DNA from: Aerococcus suis
GTDB lineage: Bacteria; Bacillota; Bacilli; Lactobacillales; Aerococcaceae
Assembly (NCBI RefSeq): GCF_900176325.1
Contig: NZ_FWXK01000001.1
Location: 1 to 64,000, forward strand
Length of the DNA stretch: 64,000 bases
Direction of reading: 5' to 3'
The translations under genes were made by a program, and so were the position numbers. Each line of letters opens with the position of its first letter. Positions within the stretch are counted from its first letter, which is position 1. This document shows, in pieces, positions 33,735 to 42,588 of this stretch. Under the pieces are notes generated by a model. It was not told where the DNA came from. It saw only the letters and a program-made list of their open reading frames with translations, and made no database searches.

Positions 33735-36251
33735 ATGAAGAAAACAGCTTGGAAAAATCATTCTTTCACTTTTTATCTCAACGTTTTTTTTAAAGCGTTA
33801 AAACGTTTTTTTAGCATTATACTAATCATTCTTTTAGTTTCACTTCTAATAGTTACAGGCATTGGAGCGGGATACTTTGTTGGTCTCGTTGAAGATACTC
33901 CAATACCTGATAAGCAAGAATTTGCTTCTGCAATTAATAATATGGAAGAAAAATCCACTCTTACGTTTAATAATGGTGATGATATCGGAACACTGCGTAC
34001 AGACTTAGTGCGAACGAATATTCCATTATCAGACATCAGTCCTAAAGTTGTCGAGGGATTGATTTCAACTGAAGATGAAAATTTCTTTAATCATTCAGGA
34101 GTCGTTCCAGCAGCTATCATGCGTGCTCTAATTTCTCAAGTAATTGGTGGCAATCAGTCTTCTGGAGGTTCTACAATTACCCAGCAATTAGTTAAACAAC
34201 GTTTATTAACGAATGAAGTTTCTATGGAAAGAAAAGCAAAAGAAATTTTATTATCTTTACGTTTAGAATATTTCTTCTCTAAAGAACAGATTTTAGAATC
34301 TTATCTCAACGTATCACCATATGGACGTAATCATAAAGGTGAAAATATTGCAGGTATTGAAGAAGCTGCTCAAGGTGTTTTTGGTGTTTCAGCTAAAGAG
34401 TTAAACTTGGCACAAGCAGCTTATCTCGTCGGAATGCCACAAAATCCATACTCATACACTCCTTATAATCAAGATGGTGCTCTTAAATCTGACGATGAAT
34501 TAGACTATGGGTTAACCCGTAGTCGTGAAGTGCTTAACCGAATGTATTTAGAAGATATGATTTCTAAAGCAGAGTATGATGAAGCGAAAGATTATGATTT
34601 AAAAGCTGATTTCTTAGGTCAAGATACGAGTGAAGATGATGACAATAATGATGATACAAGCGAAGACTATCCATTCTTATATCAAGCTTTAGAAAAAGAA
34701 GCCTCAGAAATTATTTATAATCATCTGATTGAAGCAGACGGTCTTTCAATTAATGAGGTCAATCAAGATGAGGAACTTGTTAATAGTTATCGTCAAGAAG
34801 CTGACTCTATGATGAGAAATAACGGATTAACGATTCAATCAACGGTTGATGGTGACATCTATGACACGATGAATCAAACAATTAACGACTATTACCAGTC
34901 ATTTGGTCCTGTCTATTCAGGTAATGAAACTGATGATGAAACGGGAGAATCACAAGATATTAAAGAACCTGTTCAAAATGGTTCGGTATTAATCGAAAAT
35001 CATACGGGACGCGTATTAGGATTTATTGGTGGTGTCGATTTTGATATGAGTCAAGTGGATCATGCTTTCTCAAGTCGGCGGTCTCCAGGTTCGTCACTAA
35101 AACCACTGCTTACTTATGCTCCAGCAATTGAAGAAGGTATCGCCTTCCCATCAACTCCATTAGCGGACACTTACATGCGAGCTAAACAAGCTGATGGTAG
35201 CTACTATGAGCCTTCGAACTTTGGGGTAAATATTTCTCATGATTTTATTACTGCTCGCGAAGCATTAGCTCATTCATTAAATAATCCAACCTTGTACTTA
35301 TATAATGAATTATTAAAACAAGGCGTAGATGTTCAAAGTTATATGAAAAAACTTGGGTTAAATCAAGGCATTTCTGATGATGAATATGAAAATATTGCCT
35401 TATCTTTAGGAGGAACCTCGACTGGACCAACTGTAGAAGAATTAGCTGGTGCCTTCGCCACATTCTCAAATGATGGTCAGTACATCGCCCCTTACTTAAT
35501 AGAATCTATTACTGATAGTAATGGACAAGTGATTTATAAACACGAAAGTAAACCTGTTCAAGTCTTCTCGCCTGATACCGCCTATATTACTAGTGATATG
35601 TTGCGGGATGTTGTAACTGATGGTACCTGGTCTCCATATCAAGGACAATTAAATGATGGTTATGATTGGGCAGTTAAGAGTGGGACTTCGGAAGACTTTA
35701 GAGACTTATGGGTATCTGGCTCTACGACTAACGTCACAATGACCAGTTGGATTGGTTATGATAATATTACCGAATCGCGTAACTTATATGATGATGCTTC
35801 ACCAGATACGTATGGTCAACCTGGTGCTCGACACGCCAAATATTGGATTGCTTTAATGAACGATTTAAGTGCACAATACCCTGATATGTTTGGTGCTAAT
35901 GAAACGCGTCGTCAACCGGAATCTGTCCATGAAGAATCCGTTGTCACTAAAACTGGTACTAAACCAGGAGCTTTCCAAGGTCCATATGGTACGTCTTATG
36001 ACATTAGTAGTAATGTTGAAATGACAACCGACCTATTCCCTGGTGATGCTAATCCACCTAAAGCTCAATTCCCATTTGCTATCGGAGGTAAAGTAGATGA
36101 GTTAATTGATGCACTAGAAGATTATCGTCAATCTGGTAATTCTGATACTGAAAATACTGTTCAACAAATTTTATCTGATTATCAAAAACGTCGCCAAGAA
36201 AATGAAGAAGCTAGACAAGCATTGTATGATGCCAATAGTCAAACAGATTAA
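33735..36251 (+). CDS. Class A penicillin-binding protein (PBP2A-like)
   Basis: 838 residues, bifunctional peptidoglycan glycosyltransferase and transpeptidase. One membrane anchor (about residues 21-53), GT51 domain with STEDENFFNHSGV and GGSTITQQLVKQ, and a transpeptidase domain with S-S-L-K near residue 453, S-L-N near 514 and K-S-G near 647. It has an acidic insert (DTSEDDDNNDDTSEDY) between the domains and a C-terminal Gln/Glu/Asn-rich tail. ATG 33735 follows GAGGG. Confidence 0.94.
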   Translation: MKKTAWKNHSFTFYLNVFFKALKRFFSIILIILLVSLLIVTGIGAGYFVGLVEDTPIPDKQEFASAINNMEEKSTLTFNNGDDIGTLRTDLVRTNIPLSDISPKVVEGLISTEDENFFNHSGVVPAAIMRALISQVIGGNQSSGGSTITQQLVKQRLLTNEVSMERKAKEILLSLRLEYFFSKEQILESYLNVSPYGRNHKGENIAGIEEAAQGVFGVSAKELNLAQAAYLVGMPQNPYSYTPYNQDGALKSDDELDYGLTRSREVLNRMYLEDMISKAEYDEAKDYDLKADFLGQDTSEDDDNNDDTSEDYPFLYQALEKEASEIIYNHLIEADGLSINEVNQDEELVNSYRQEADSMMRNNGLTIQSTVDGDIYDTMNQTINDYYQSFGPVYSGNETDDETGESQDIKEPVQNGSVLIENHTGRVLGFIGGVDFDMSQVDHAFSSRRSPGSSLKPLLTYAPAIEEGIAFPSTPLADTYMRAKQADGSYYEPSNFGVNISHDFITAREALAHSLNNPTLYLYNELLKQGVDVQSYMKKLGLNQGISDDEYENIALSLGGTSTGPTVEELAGAFATFSNDGQYIAPYLIESITDSNGQVIYKHESKPVQVFSPDTAYITSDMLRDVVTDGTWSPYQGQLNDGYDWAVKSGTSEDFRDLWVSGSTTNVTMTSWIGYDNITESRNLYDDASPDTYGQPGARHAKYWIALMNDLSAQYPDMFGANETRRQPESVHEESVVTKTGTKPGAFQGPYGTSYDISSNVEMTTDLFPGDANPPKAQFPFAIGGKVDELIDALEDYRQSGNSDTENTVQQILSDYQKRRQENEEARQALYDANSQTD

Positions 36252-36255
36252 AATA

Positions 36256-36300
36256 AAAAAAGCCGATTAGTCGAATAACTGACTAATCGGCTTTTTTTTT
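36256..36300. terminator. Bidirectional terminator between the PBP gene and ccpA
   Basis: AGCCGATTAGTC (36261-36272) pairs perfectly with GACTAATCGGCT (36281-36292), with an A run before and a T run after. It serves the convergent PBP and ccpA transcripts. Confidence 0.93.
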
Positions 36301-36305
36301 ATATC

Positions 36306-37313
36306 TTATAGAGAAGAGCCACGTTCATGAATTTCATGAGGTAGAATTGCTCGTTGAGTTAATTCTTCCCCATCTTCATCTGCTTTCCCCATTAATTTTG
36401 TTAAAATACGCATTGATACAGCTCCCATATCATATAATGGTGGTTCAATACTTGATAGATGAGGACGAACTAAGTTGACTAATGGTGAGTTATTTGAAGT
36501 CATCACTTGGAAATCTTCAGGAATGCGAATTCCTCGATCAAGTAGCCCATTAAATACGGTAACTGCTAATTCATCACCAACAACAGCTAAGGCATCTGCA
36601 CCTGATTTTGCAATATCTTCAGCCACTTTATAGCCATCTTTGAATCGAGTATCTTGAACTTTAAATAATAACTGTTCATCGACTGTCATACCTGCTTCTG
36701 ACAATGCGGCTTTATAGCCATCAAAACGATCGGTGTTTTCATCGAAATAAGGTTTAGCAGCTAAAAAAGCAATTTTTTTCGCCCCTTTAGTAATTAATTT
36801 TTCAACACCATCTTTAAAAGCTTGAGTGTAATCAATATTAACGGATGGAATTTTGTTTTCCGGATCTGTTAAACCGGCTAACACAAATGGTGTTCTAGAC
36901 CGTTCGATCTCTTGGCGAACAGTATCGGGAATATAATGTCCCATATAAACGACACCATCTACTTGTTTAGCTAAAATATTGTTTAACACATCTTCTGGAG
37001 CTTTATGATCAGCATTAGCTAAGATAATATTGTAGCCATACATTGATGCGACATCATCAATGCCTAAAGCTAATGAACTAAAGAATAAATTCGTCACATT
37101 AGGAATAATAACACCCACTGTAGTGGTTTTTTTAGAAGCTAATCCACGTGCCACAGCATTTGGACGATAATCTAATCGTTCAATGACTTCCATTACTCTT
37201 TTTTTAGTCGCTGGGCGGACATTTGTATTTCCATTTACCACCCGCGAAACAGTTGCCATGGAGACTTCAGCCTCCCTGGCAACATCATAAATTGTTACCG
37301 TTTGTTTTTCCAT
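36306..37313 (-). CDS. ccpA: Catabolite control protein A
   Basis: 335 residues, LacI family. DNA-binding helix-turn-helix TIYDVAREAEVSMATVSRVV at about 7-26, the hinge helix with the minor-groove Leu (NAVARGLASKKT), and a periplasmic-binding-like core that binds HPr-Ser-P. It controls carbon catabolite repression. Its own promoter carries a cre site that overlaps the -35, indicating autoregulation. Confidence 0.95.
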   Translation of the reverse strand: MEKQTVTIYDVAREAEVSMATVSRVVNGNTNVRPATKKRVMEVIERLDYRPNAVARGLASKKTTTVGVIIPNVTNLFFSSLALGIDDVASMYGYNIILANADHKAPEDVLNNILAKQVDGVVYMGHYIPDTVRQEIERSRTPFVLAGLTDPENKIPSVNIDYTQAFKDGVEKLITKGAKKIAFLAAKPYFDENTDRFDGYKAALSEAGMTVDEQLLFKVQDTRFKDGYKVAEDIAKSGADALAVVGDELAVTVFNGLLDRGIRIPEDFQVMTSNNSPLVNLVRPHLSSIEPPLYDMGAVSMRILTKLMGKADEDGEELTQRAILPHEIHERGSSL

Positions 37314-37350
37314 TACTATACATCTCCAATTCTATTGAAAATTTGATTTA

Positions 37351-37389
37351 AATATAGCACTTACATTTCACCAATGCAAGCGTTTGCTT
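37351..37389 (-). promoter_or_regulatory. ccpA promoter with overlapping cre site
   Basis: On the minus strand TTGCAT (37374-37379), a 17-base spacer and TATATT (37351-37356). ATGCAAGCGTTTGCTT (37374-37389) matches the cre consensus WTGNAANCGNWWNCAW with one mismatch and covers the -35, a position expected to repress. Confidence 0.75.
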
Positions 37390-37495
37390 TCCTATTGATT
37401 TACGTTTTCATCAACTTTCATAGTTTAGCAGTACAAATTTAAAAATGCAAGAGGTAATTTAAAAATTTTTTCTTATTATCACTTTTTTAACAAAA

Positions 37496-37523
37496 TAAAA
37501 AAGCTAGGATAATATCCTAGCTT
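37496..37523 (-). terminator. Terminator of the YtxH/DUF948 operon
   Basis: AAGCTAGGAT (37501-37510) pairs with ATCCTAGCTT (37514-37523) around a 3-base loop; on the minus strand a T run follows. Confidence 0.88.
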
Positions 37524-37542
37524 TTAGCTTATAAATTACTTA

Positions 37543-38091
37543 CTATTTATTTGCTTCTTTTTTAGCTTGGTCAGCTTCTGCTTTCGCTTTGTTAGCTGTT
37601 GCTTTAGCATCTTCAGCTGATTTTTTAGCGGCTTCTTTTACAGGTTTTGATGCTTTTTCAGTTTTTTTATTTGCTTCTTGTGCTTTTGCTTTACCATCAG
37701 CAACTTCTTTATCGGCTTCTTTTTTAGCATCTTTTGCTGTTTCTTTAGAATCTTTGTATGCTTTTTCAACTTCTTCGCGAGCAATTTGGTATTCTGCATT
37801 TGCGTTATCGCTTGCTTCTTGTAATTGTACTTTTAAGTTATCAGCAGACTCACGTAAATTAGCGCGAATATCATCAGCAGCTGATTGAGCAGTATCACGA
37901 ATAGCAGAACCTTTTTCAGCAGCAATGTCAGCGTAATCCATAGCTGTTTCACGCATAGCATCTACTTGATTATTTAAATCAACGCGTAATTCTTTACCTG
38001 ATTTAGGTGCGAATAATAATGCCGTTACTGCAGCAGTTGTTCCTCCGATAATTGCTCCTAATAAAAATGAACTTGTATTTCCTTTACCCAT
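37543..38091 (-). CDS. YtxH-domain stress protein
   Basis: 182 residues. N-terminal glycine-rich membrane segment (FLLGAIIGGTTAAVTALLFAPKSGKELR, read in two halves) typical of YtxH, then a long Lys/Ala/Glu-rich helical tail. In Bacillus relatives belong to the general stress group and are cell-envelope associated. It lies 19 bases downstream of the DUF948 gene, a common pairing. Confidence 0.85.
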   Translation of the reverse strand: MGKGNTSSFLLGAIIGGTTAAVTALLFAPKSGKELRVDLNNQVDAMRETAMDYADIAAEKGSAIRDTAQSAADDIRANLRESADNLKVQLQEASDNANAEYQIAREEVEKAYKDSKETAKDAKKEADKEVADGKAKAQEANKKTEKASKPVKEAAKKSAEDAKATANKAKAEADQAKKEANK

Positions 38092-38110
38092 AAATAATCC
38101 CTCTTTCTAA

Positions 38111-38629
38111 TTAAAATGCTTTGGATTCAGATTTTTCGTTAGCTTTGCGAATTTGACGTTTTTTTACTAATGCTTTCGCAGATTTACCTACTTTGGCGAC
38201 ACCACTAACGCGCGTTCCTGTTTGACGAGCAACATCTTCATCCGTTTTTTCATCATCATCTGATTTAAATTCATCAACTTTGGCATTAGCTGTATTTGTT
38301 ACATTTAATACTAAATCACGTGTGGAGTCGTTAACGTCTGAGACTGTAATCCCAATTTCTCCAATCGCTTTAAACAATGGATCAATTTGTGATACTTTTC
38401 CGTTAACATCATTTAATAAGACATTAGATTTATTAAGTAACCCTTGTGCTTCAAGAGAAATACCATCTACATCTTTACGTAAAATAGCAATGGTTTCGTT
38501 AGCCTCTTTCACAGTATCCGTTACTTCGCTTACGGTTTTAGTCACTTGGCGAAGGAACAAAATAATGAATACTACTAAGACAGCAAATGCAACAGCAGCA
38601 ATAAGCGCAGCTATTTGGCCTCCTGTCAT
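38111..38629 (-). CDS. DUF948 domain-containing membrane protein
   Basis: 172 residues. One N-terminal membrane helix (IAALIAAVAFAVLVVFIILFL) followed by a coiled-coil region (TVSEVTDTVKEANETIAILRKDVDGISLEA, read in two halves) and a charged tail. DUF948 proteins usually accompany YtxH proteins and are regarded as general stress proteins; their mechanism is unknown. Confidence 0.85.
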   Translation of the reverse strand: MTGGQIAALIAAVAFAVLVVFIILFLRQVTKTVSEVTDTVKEANETIAILRKDVDGISLEAQGLLNKSNVLLNDVNGKVSQIDPLFKAIGEIGITVSDVNDSTRDLVLNVTNTANAKVDEFKSDDDEKTDEDVARQTGTRVSGVAKVGKSAKALVKKRQIRKANEKSESKAF

Positions 38630-38776
38630 CTCTACACCTCTTCCTATTATGCATGATAAGATAAATTATACAACAAGTTTACCATTTTTTGAAAGGCATT
38701 ACAAAGATAACTATCGGCTTTGGAAAAAATAATCGATTTTTGGTAAAATACTATAGATAAAGGAAGGAGACCTGTT

Positions 38777-39628
38777 ATGACCCATTTTTATAATCGAATC
38801 GTTAACTATTTTAATAATCTAGATATAGAAGGAATTTTTGATCTTGTCATTTCACGTGGCGTCCAACTTATTTTCACAATTATTTTACTCTCACTCTTGC
38901 GGTGGTTTGCTGAGCGATTAGTGAGTATCTATTTTAATCGCAATAATATTTCTGAAAAAGCGAAACAGCGTCACCTTACATTAAAAAAATTATTAGATAA
39001 TATTATTCAATATACTTACTATTTCTTCTTAGGATATTCCATCCTAGCCATTCTCGGGGTTCCTATTGCAACCTTATTAGCTGGGGCTGGTGTTGCCAGT
39101 GTCGCAATTGGTTTAGGTGCTCAAGGTTTTGTTAGCGATATGGTCAATGGGCTATTTATCCTTCTAGAAAGACAATATGATGTTGGTGATATGGTAACAA
39201 TTAATGATTATGAAGGGTTTATTACTAATATTGGTATGCGCACCACAGTATTGCAATCTGTAACGGGTGCTGTTCATTTCATTCCTAATCGTAATATTTT
39301 AGAAGTGACCAATGAATCCAGATGCCCTCGTCGTACAGAAGTCGATCTTGTCATTGATCCAGATGTTAATATGGAAAAATTAAATGCCGTTATTCATGAA
39401 ACAGTAGAGGCTTCCTTACCAAATCACGATTTAACAGAAGCCCCTGAATATTATGGTGTTTGTCGTGATTTAGATGGTCGTTTAGTCTACCGGGTACGTT
39501 TTATGTGCATTAATGACCATCAATGGGATGTAGAAACCTACTACTATGAACTCTTAACTAATGCTTTAGCTAAAAACGGTATTGAACAACCAATTGTATT
39601 AAGCACTAAACAAGTGACAACGAGATAA
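38777..39628 (+). CDS. Small-conductance mechanosensitive channel (MscS family)
   Basis: 283 residues. Two or three N-terminal membrane helices, then the pore helix AGAGVASVAIGLGAQGFVSDM (in two halves) and the beta domain motif LLERQYDVGDMV with FIPNRNILEVTN. It opens on osmotic downshock to release solutes. GGAAGGAG lies upstream. Divergent from the DUF948/YtxH operon, so it may share envelope-stress context. Confidence 0.93.
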   Translation: MTHFYNRIVNYFNNLDIEGIFDLVISRGVQLIFTIILLSLLRWFAERLVSIYFNRNNISEKAKQRHLTLKKLLDNIIQYTYYFFLGYSILAILGVPIATLLAGAGVASVAIGLGAQGFVSDMVNGLFILLERQYDVGDMVTINDYEGFITNIGMRTTVLQSVTGAVHFIPNRNILEVTNESRCPRRTEVDLVIDPDVNMEKLNAVIHETVEASLPNHDLTEAPEYYGVCRDLDGRLVYRVRFMCINDHQWDVETYYYELLTNALAKNGIEQPIVLSTKQVTTR

Positions 39629-39634
39629 AAAAGT

Positions 39635-39676
39635 AACCCTCAAGAGGCCGTTAAAAACAACTCTTGAGGGTTTAAT
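39635..39676. terminator. Bidirectional terminator between mscS and the phosphoesterase gene
   Basis: AACCCTCAAGAG (39635-39646) pairs perfectly with CTCTTGAGGGTT (39661-39672), with an A run before the first arm. Confidence 0.88.
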
Positions 39677-39688
39677 GATATCTGACTT

Positions 39689-40189
39689 TTATCCGATTTC
39701 AGAAAGATCAATTGGTTGATGGTTTCGTTGATAAAATTGAACCGCTAGTTGATTATCCTTCCATTCAACAACCGCATAGGATGGAAATGGATATTGTCCT
39801 CTAGGTAATCGAACACTGCCAGGATTTAAGACATTGATACCATCCGTTTCATGCCAATCCATAACATGAGTATGCCCATAACAAACCAATTGCGCATCAT
39901 TTTGTTTTGCTAATTGAATCAATTCAGCGTCTGAATGATGAACATTTAAAAGGTGGCCATGAGCAACAACGATATTCCCTTCTTCAGTTGAGATGACATC
40001 TGAATCTTTAAAATCATAAAAATCCATGTTGCCTCCAACTGTATGATAGACGCCCCAAATTGTATCAGCATTTGATAATTCCGAGTCACCACAATGTACA
40101 AAAAGGTCGATACTATCCTCATATTTCATATATAATTCATTTAAAATATCACTATCCCCGTGATTATCACTGACTACTAAAATTTTCAT
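39689..40189 (-). CDS. YfcE/MJ0936-type metallophosphoesterase
   Basis: 166 residues, calcineurin-like phosphodiesterase fold with metal-binding motifs SDNHGD, VHCGDSE, VAHGH and GHTH. Related enzymes cleave simple phosphodiesters; the natural substrate is unknown. It overlaps the end of rdgB by 4 bases; the murI-rdgB-yfcE order is common in Lactobacillales. Confidence 0.92.
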   Translation of the reverse strand: MKILVVSDNHGDSDILNELYMKYEDSIDLFVHCGDSELSNADTIWGVYHTVGGNMDFYDFKDSDVISTEEGNIVVAHGHLLNVHHSDAELIQLAKQNDAQLVCYGHTHVMDWHETDGINVLNPGSVRLPRGQYPFPSYAVVEWKDNQLAVQFYQRNHQPIDLSEIG

Positions 40190-40794
40190 GATATTGTTAA
40201 CTCTCCTGATTCTAATGCTTTTTGTAATTTTTGCATCGCACGACCACGATGACTAATTTTCCCTTTTTCTTCTGTAGTCATTTCAGCGGTTGTCTGATTA
40301 AATTTAGGAACATAGAACAAGCTATCATAGCCAAATCCATTGTTTCCTTGCTCGTTCGTAAGAATCATTCCTTCAAGCGTTCCCTGAAATTCAGCTACTT
40401 TTTCCCCTTGACCATTGGCAACAACTAATACACAGATGAAACGACCTTGCCGTTTTTCCTCAGGAACCGCAGCTAAATCCGACAATAATTTACGTCGGTT
40501 AGCAGCGTCATCTTTCTCAAGACCCGCATAACGTGCGGAGTAAATACCTGGTGCACCATTTAAAGCATCTACTTCTAATCCAGAATCATCTGCAATAACC
40601 GGTAAATGCAATATTTTAGCTGCTTCAGTCGCTTTAATCGTCGCATTTTCCACAAAAGTTGTCCCTATTTCAGGAATATCACCAACTTCTGGATGATCTA
40701 ATAAGGTTTCTACTTTAATTTTGTAAGGAGCAAAAAATTCTTGGAATTCTTTTGCCTTGCCAGGATTCCCTGTCGCAATCACTACTTTATCCAT
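40186..40794 (-). CDS. rdgB: XTP/dITP diphosphatase (RdgB/HAM1)
   Basis: 202 residues. Removes deaminated purine nucleotides from the pool. Family motifs: IATGNPGKAKEF at the start, TFVENATIKA, ADDSGLEVDALNGAPGIYSARYAG (read as two parts), and NGFGYDSLFYVP. Start ATG 40794 touches the murI stop. Confidence 0.95.
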   Translation of the reverse strand: MDKVVIATGNPGKAKEFQEFFAPYKIKVETLLDHPEVGDIPEIGTTFVENATIKATEAAKILHLPVIADDSGLEVDALNGAPGIYSARYAGLEKDDAANRRKLLSDLAAVPEEKRQGRFICVLVVANGQGEKVAEFQGTLEGMILTNEQGNNGFGYDSLFYVPKFNQTTAEMTTEEKGKISHRGRAMQKLQKALESGELTIS

Positions 40795-41610
40795 TTACTC
40801 ATCTCCTTCTAGTTCATTGAGTGACACATGTTTTGTAGTTATCGGTTTTTCTAACCATTCTGCAGCAATTTCATCAAACATTTGAGCAGATCCAGTAGTA
40901 AAAAATTGATAACTTGTGTCATTCTCTTCGTTGGAGGCTTCAATATTTTCGTACGATAGTATATAAGACACCTCACTAATTGTTTCTTTTCCAGAATCTA
41001 TCAATGTCACCCCATCACCCATTGTCATCTGAATAATATCAGAAATAATAGGGAAATGCGTGCACCCTAAAATTAAGGTATCCACTTGTTGGTCAATCAT
41101 TGGTTGTAACTGTTTTTTTACAACTTGTTTAGCTAACGGTGAATGGTATTCATGACTTTCGACTAAATTAACAAAACTTGGACAAGCTAAAGAAGTGACT
41201 TCTAAATGAGCGTTTTTTTGCCATAAAAAATGTTCATAGAAGTGACTTCTAACGGTTGTTTCTGTCGCAATTAAGCCAACCTTACCGCTCACTGTTTTAC
41301 GATTGGCAGCTAACGCTCCTGGTTTAATCACACCAATGACAGGAATATCTAATCTTTCTTGTAAAACTTTAGCTGTCACTGCCGTTGCTGTGTTGCAAGC
41401 TATCACTAGCATTTTAATATTAAATTTCAATAAATAATCGACGAGTTGTGTCGTATAAGTTAAAATTTCTTCATTCGTCCGTGGCCCATAAGGACACCGG
41501 GCATTATCCCCAATATAAATCAATGACTCATGAGGTAATTGTCGCATCGCTTCCTTTACGACCGTTAATCCACCAACACCTGAGTCAAGAATTCCTATAG
41601 GTTGTTTCAC
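40795..41610 (-). CDS. murI: Glutamate racemase
   Basis: 271 residues. Supplies D-glutamate for peptidoglycan. The two catalytic cysteines are in IACNTATAV and LILGCTHFPII; the N-terminal GILDSGVGGLTV and IGDNARCPYGPR are typical. I choose GTG 41610, 8 bases after GGAGG; the ATG at 41616 is only 2 bases from it, and the TTG at 41625 lies before it. Confidence 0.94.
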   Translation of the reverse strand: MKQPIGILDSGVGGLTVVKEAMRQLPHESLIYIGDNARCPYGPRTNEEILTYTTQLVDYLLKFNIKMLVIACNTATAVTAKVLQERLDIPVIGVIKPGALAANRKTVSGKVGLIATETTVRSHFYEHFLWQKNAHLEVTSLACPSFVNLVESHEYHSPLAKQVVKKQLQPMIDQQVDTLILGCTHFPIISDIIQMTMGDGVTLIDSGKETISEVSYILSYENIEASNEENDTSYQFFTTGSAQMFDEIAAEWLEKPITTKHVSLNELEGDE

Positions 41611-41643
41611 GTTCATTTCCTCCAATAAATCTCATATGATACA

Positions 41644-41653
41644 ATTATAGCAA
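41644..41653 (-). promoter_or_regulatory. Extended -10 promoter of murI
   Basis: On the minus strand TGCTATAAT lies about 35 bases upstream of the murI start; no strong -35 is seen, which is normal for extended -10 promoters. Confidence 0.5.
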
Positions 41654-41703
41654 AGAATAATTCGCAATAATATTATGATTATCTTACTTTTAGGAGGATT
41701 AAT

Positions 41704-42153
41704 ATGAATATCGCTCTAATCGCTCACGATTCTAAAAAAAGTTTAATGATTGATTTTGCGACTGCTTATCAAAACATTCTCAAAAATCATGAACTCTACG
41801 CTACCGGAACAACTGGATTACGCATTATGGAAAATACTCAGTTATCAGTGCATCGCTATCAGTCTGGTCCTCTCGGTGGCGACCAACAAATAGGAGCCGC
41901 TGTCTCACAAAACGAAATGGATTTAGTAATTTTTCTTAGAGACCCTCTTGCTGCTATGCCACATGAACCTGATGTTAATGCTTTAATTCGTCTATGTGAC
42001 GTATATAATGTTCCTTTAGCAACCAATATTGGAACAGCTGAAGTTCTTGTCCGTGGTCTAGATGCCGGTTTAATGAACTGGCGTCCAAATTATGAACAAG
42101 GAAATTTCAATAAAGATATTTTAAACAATCTTGCTAACGGCCAAGTGAAATAA
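41704..42153 (+). CDS. mgsA: Methylglyoxal synthase
   Basis: 149 residues. Converts dihydroxyacetone phosphate to methylglyoxal, a bypass relieving phosphorylated-sugar stress. Key motifs: [32 protein letters not shown] (catalytic Asp), [18 protein letters not shown] and [15 protein letters not shown] precedes the ATG. Divergent from murI. Confidence 0.94.
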   Translation: MNIALIAHDSKKSLMIDFATAYQNILKNHELYATGTTGLRIMENTQLSVHRYQSGPLGGDQQIGAAVSQNEMDLVIFLRDPLAAMPHEPDVNALIRLCDVYNVPLATNIGTAEVLVRGLDAGLMNWRPNYEQGNFNKDILNNLANGQVK

Positions 42154-42200
42154 AAAAAGCCTCATCAGTCTAGTCAAATACTAACTGATGAGGTCTATTT
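42154..42200. terminator. Bidirectional terminator between mgsA and trxA
   Basis: CCTCATCAGT (42160-42169) pairs with ACTGATGAGG (42184-42193), with an A run before and T-rich sequence after. Confidence 0.85.
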
Positions 42201-42512
42201 TTATAGATATTGATCTAATACTTGTTCTAATTTTTCTTTTGGTGTATAGCCAACTAATTGTTCGACCACTTCACCATCTTTTTTAATCATTAATGTTGGA
42301 ATTGACATAATATTAAAGTTTTGGGCTGTTTCAGGATTTTCATCAACATCCATTTTTGTGAACTTGACTTGGTCCCCCATGTCATCATCTAACTCCTCAA
42401 CAACTGGTGATTGCATCCGGCATGGGCCACACCATGTTGCCCAGAAATCGATAAGAACAACGCCGTCTTTTGTTTCTTCTGTAAAGTTTTGATCAGTAAT
42501 TGCTTTTACCAT
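42201..42512 (-). CDS. trxA: Thioredoxin
   Basis: 103 residues with the active site WATWCGPCR and cis-Pro segment SIPTLMI. Main cytoplasmic disulfide reductant. Lies after mutS2 on the same strand, as in Bacillus (mutS2-trxA). Confidence 0.95.
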   Translation of the reverse strand: MVKAITDQNFTEETKDGVVLIDFWATWCGPCRMQSPVVEELDDDMGDQVKFTKMDVDENPETAQNFNIMSIPTLMIKKDGEVVEQLVGYTPKEKLEQVLDQYL

Positions 42513-42588
42513 AAGTGAATCCTCCTTTTGAAGCTATTGTAGCATCTTTCAAAATAATTCAGAAGCATTCCGCTTCAAGAACTTACAC

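Noticed and set aside
36256..36300. Possible small-RNA gene
   Set aside because: The perfect hairpin has A and T runs on both sides and lies between convergent genes, so a bidirectional terminator explains it.
40231..40428. 65-codon frame antisense to rdgB
   Set aside because: Entirely inside rdgB with no independent signals.
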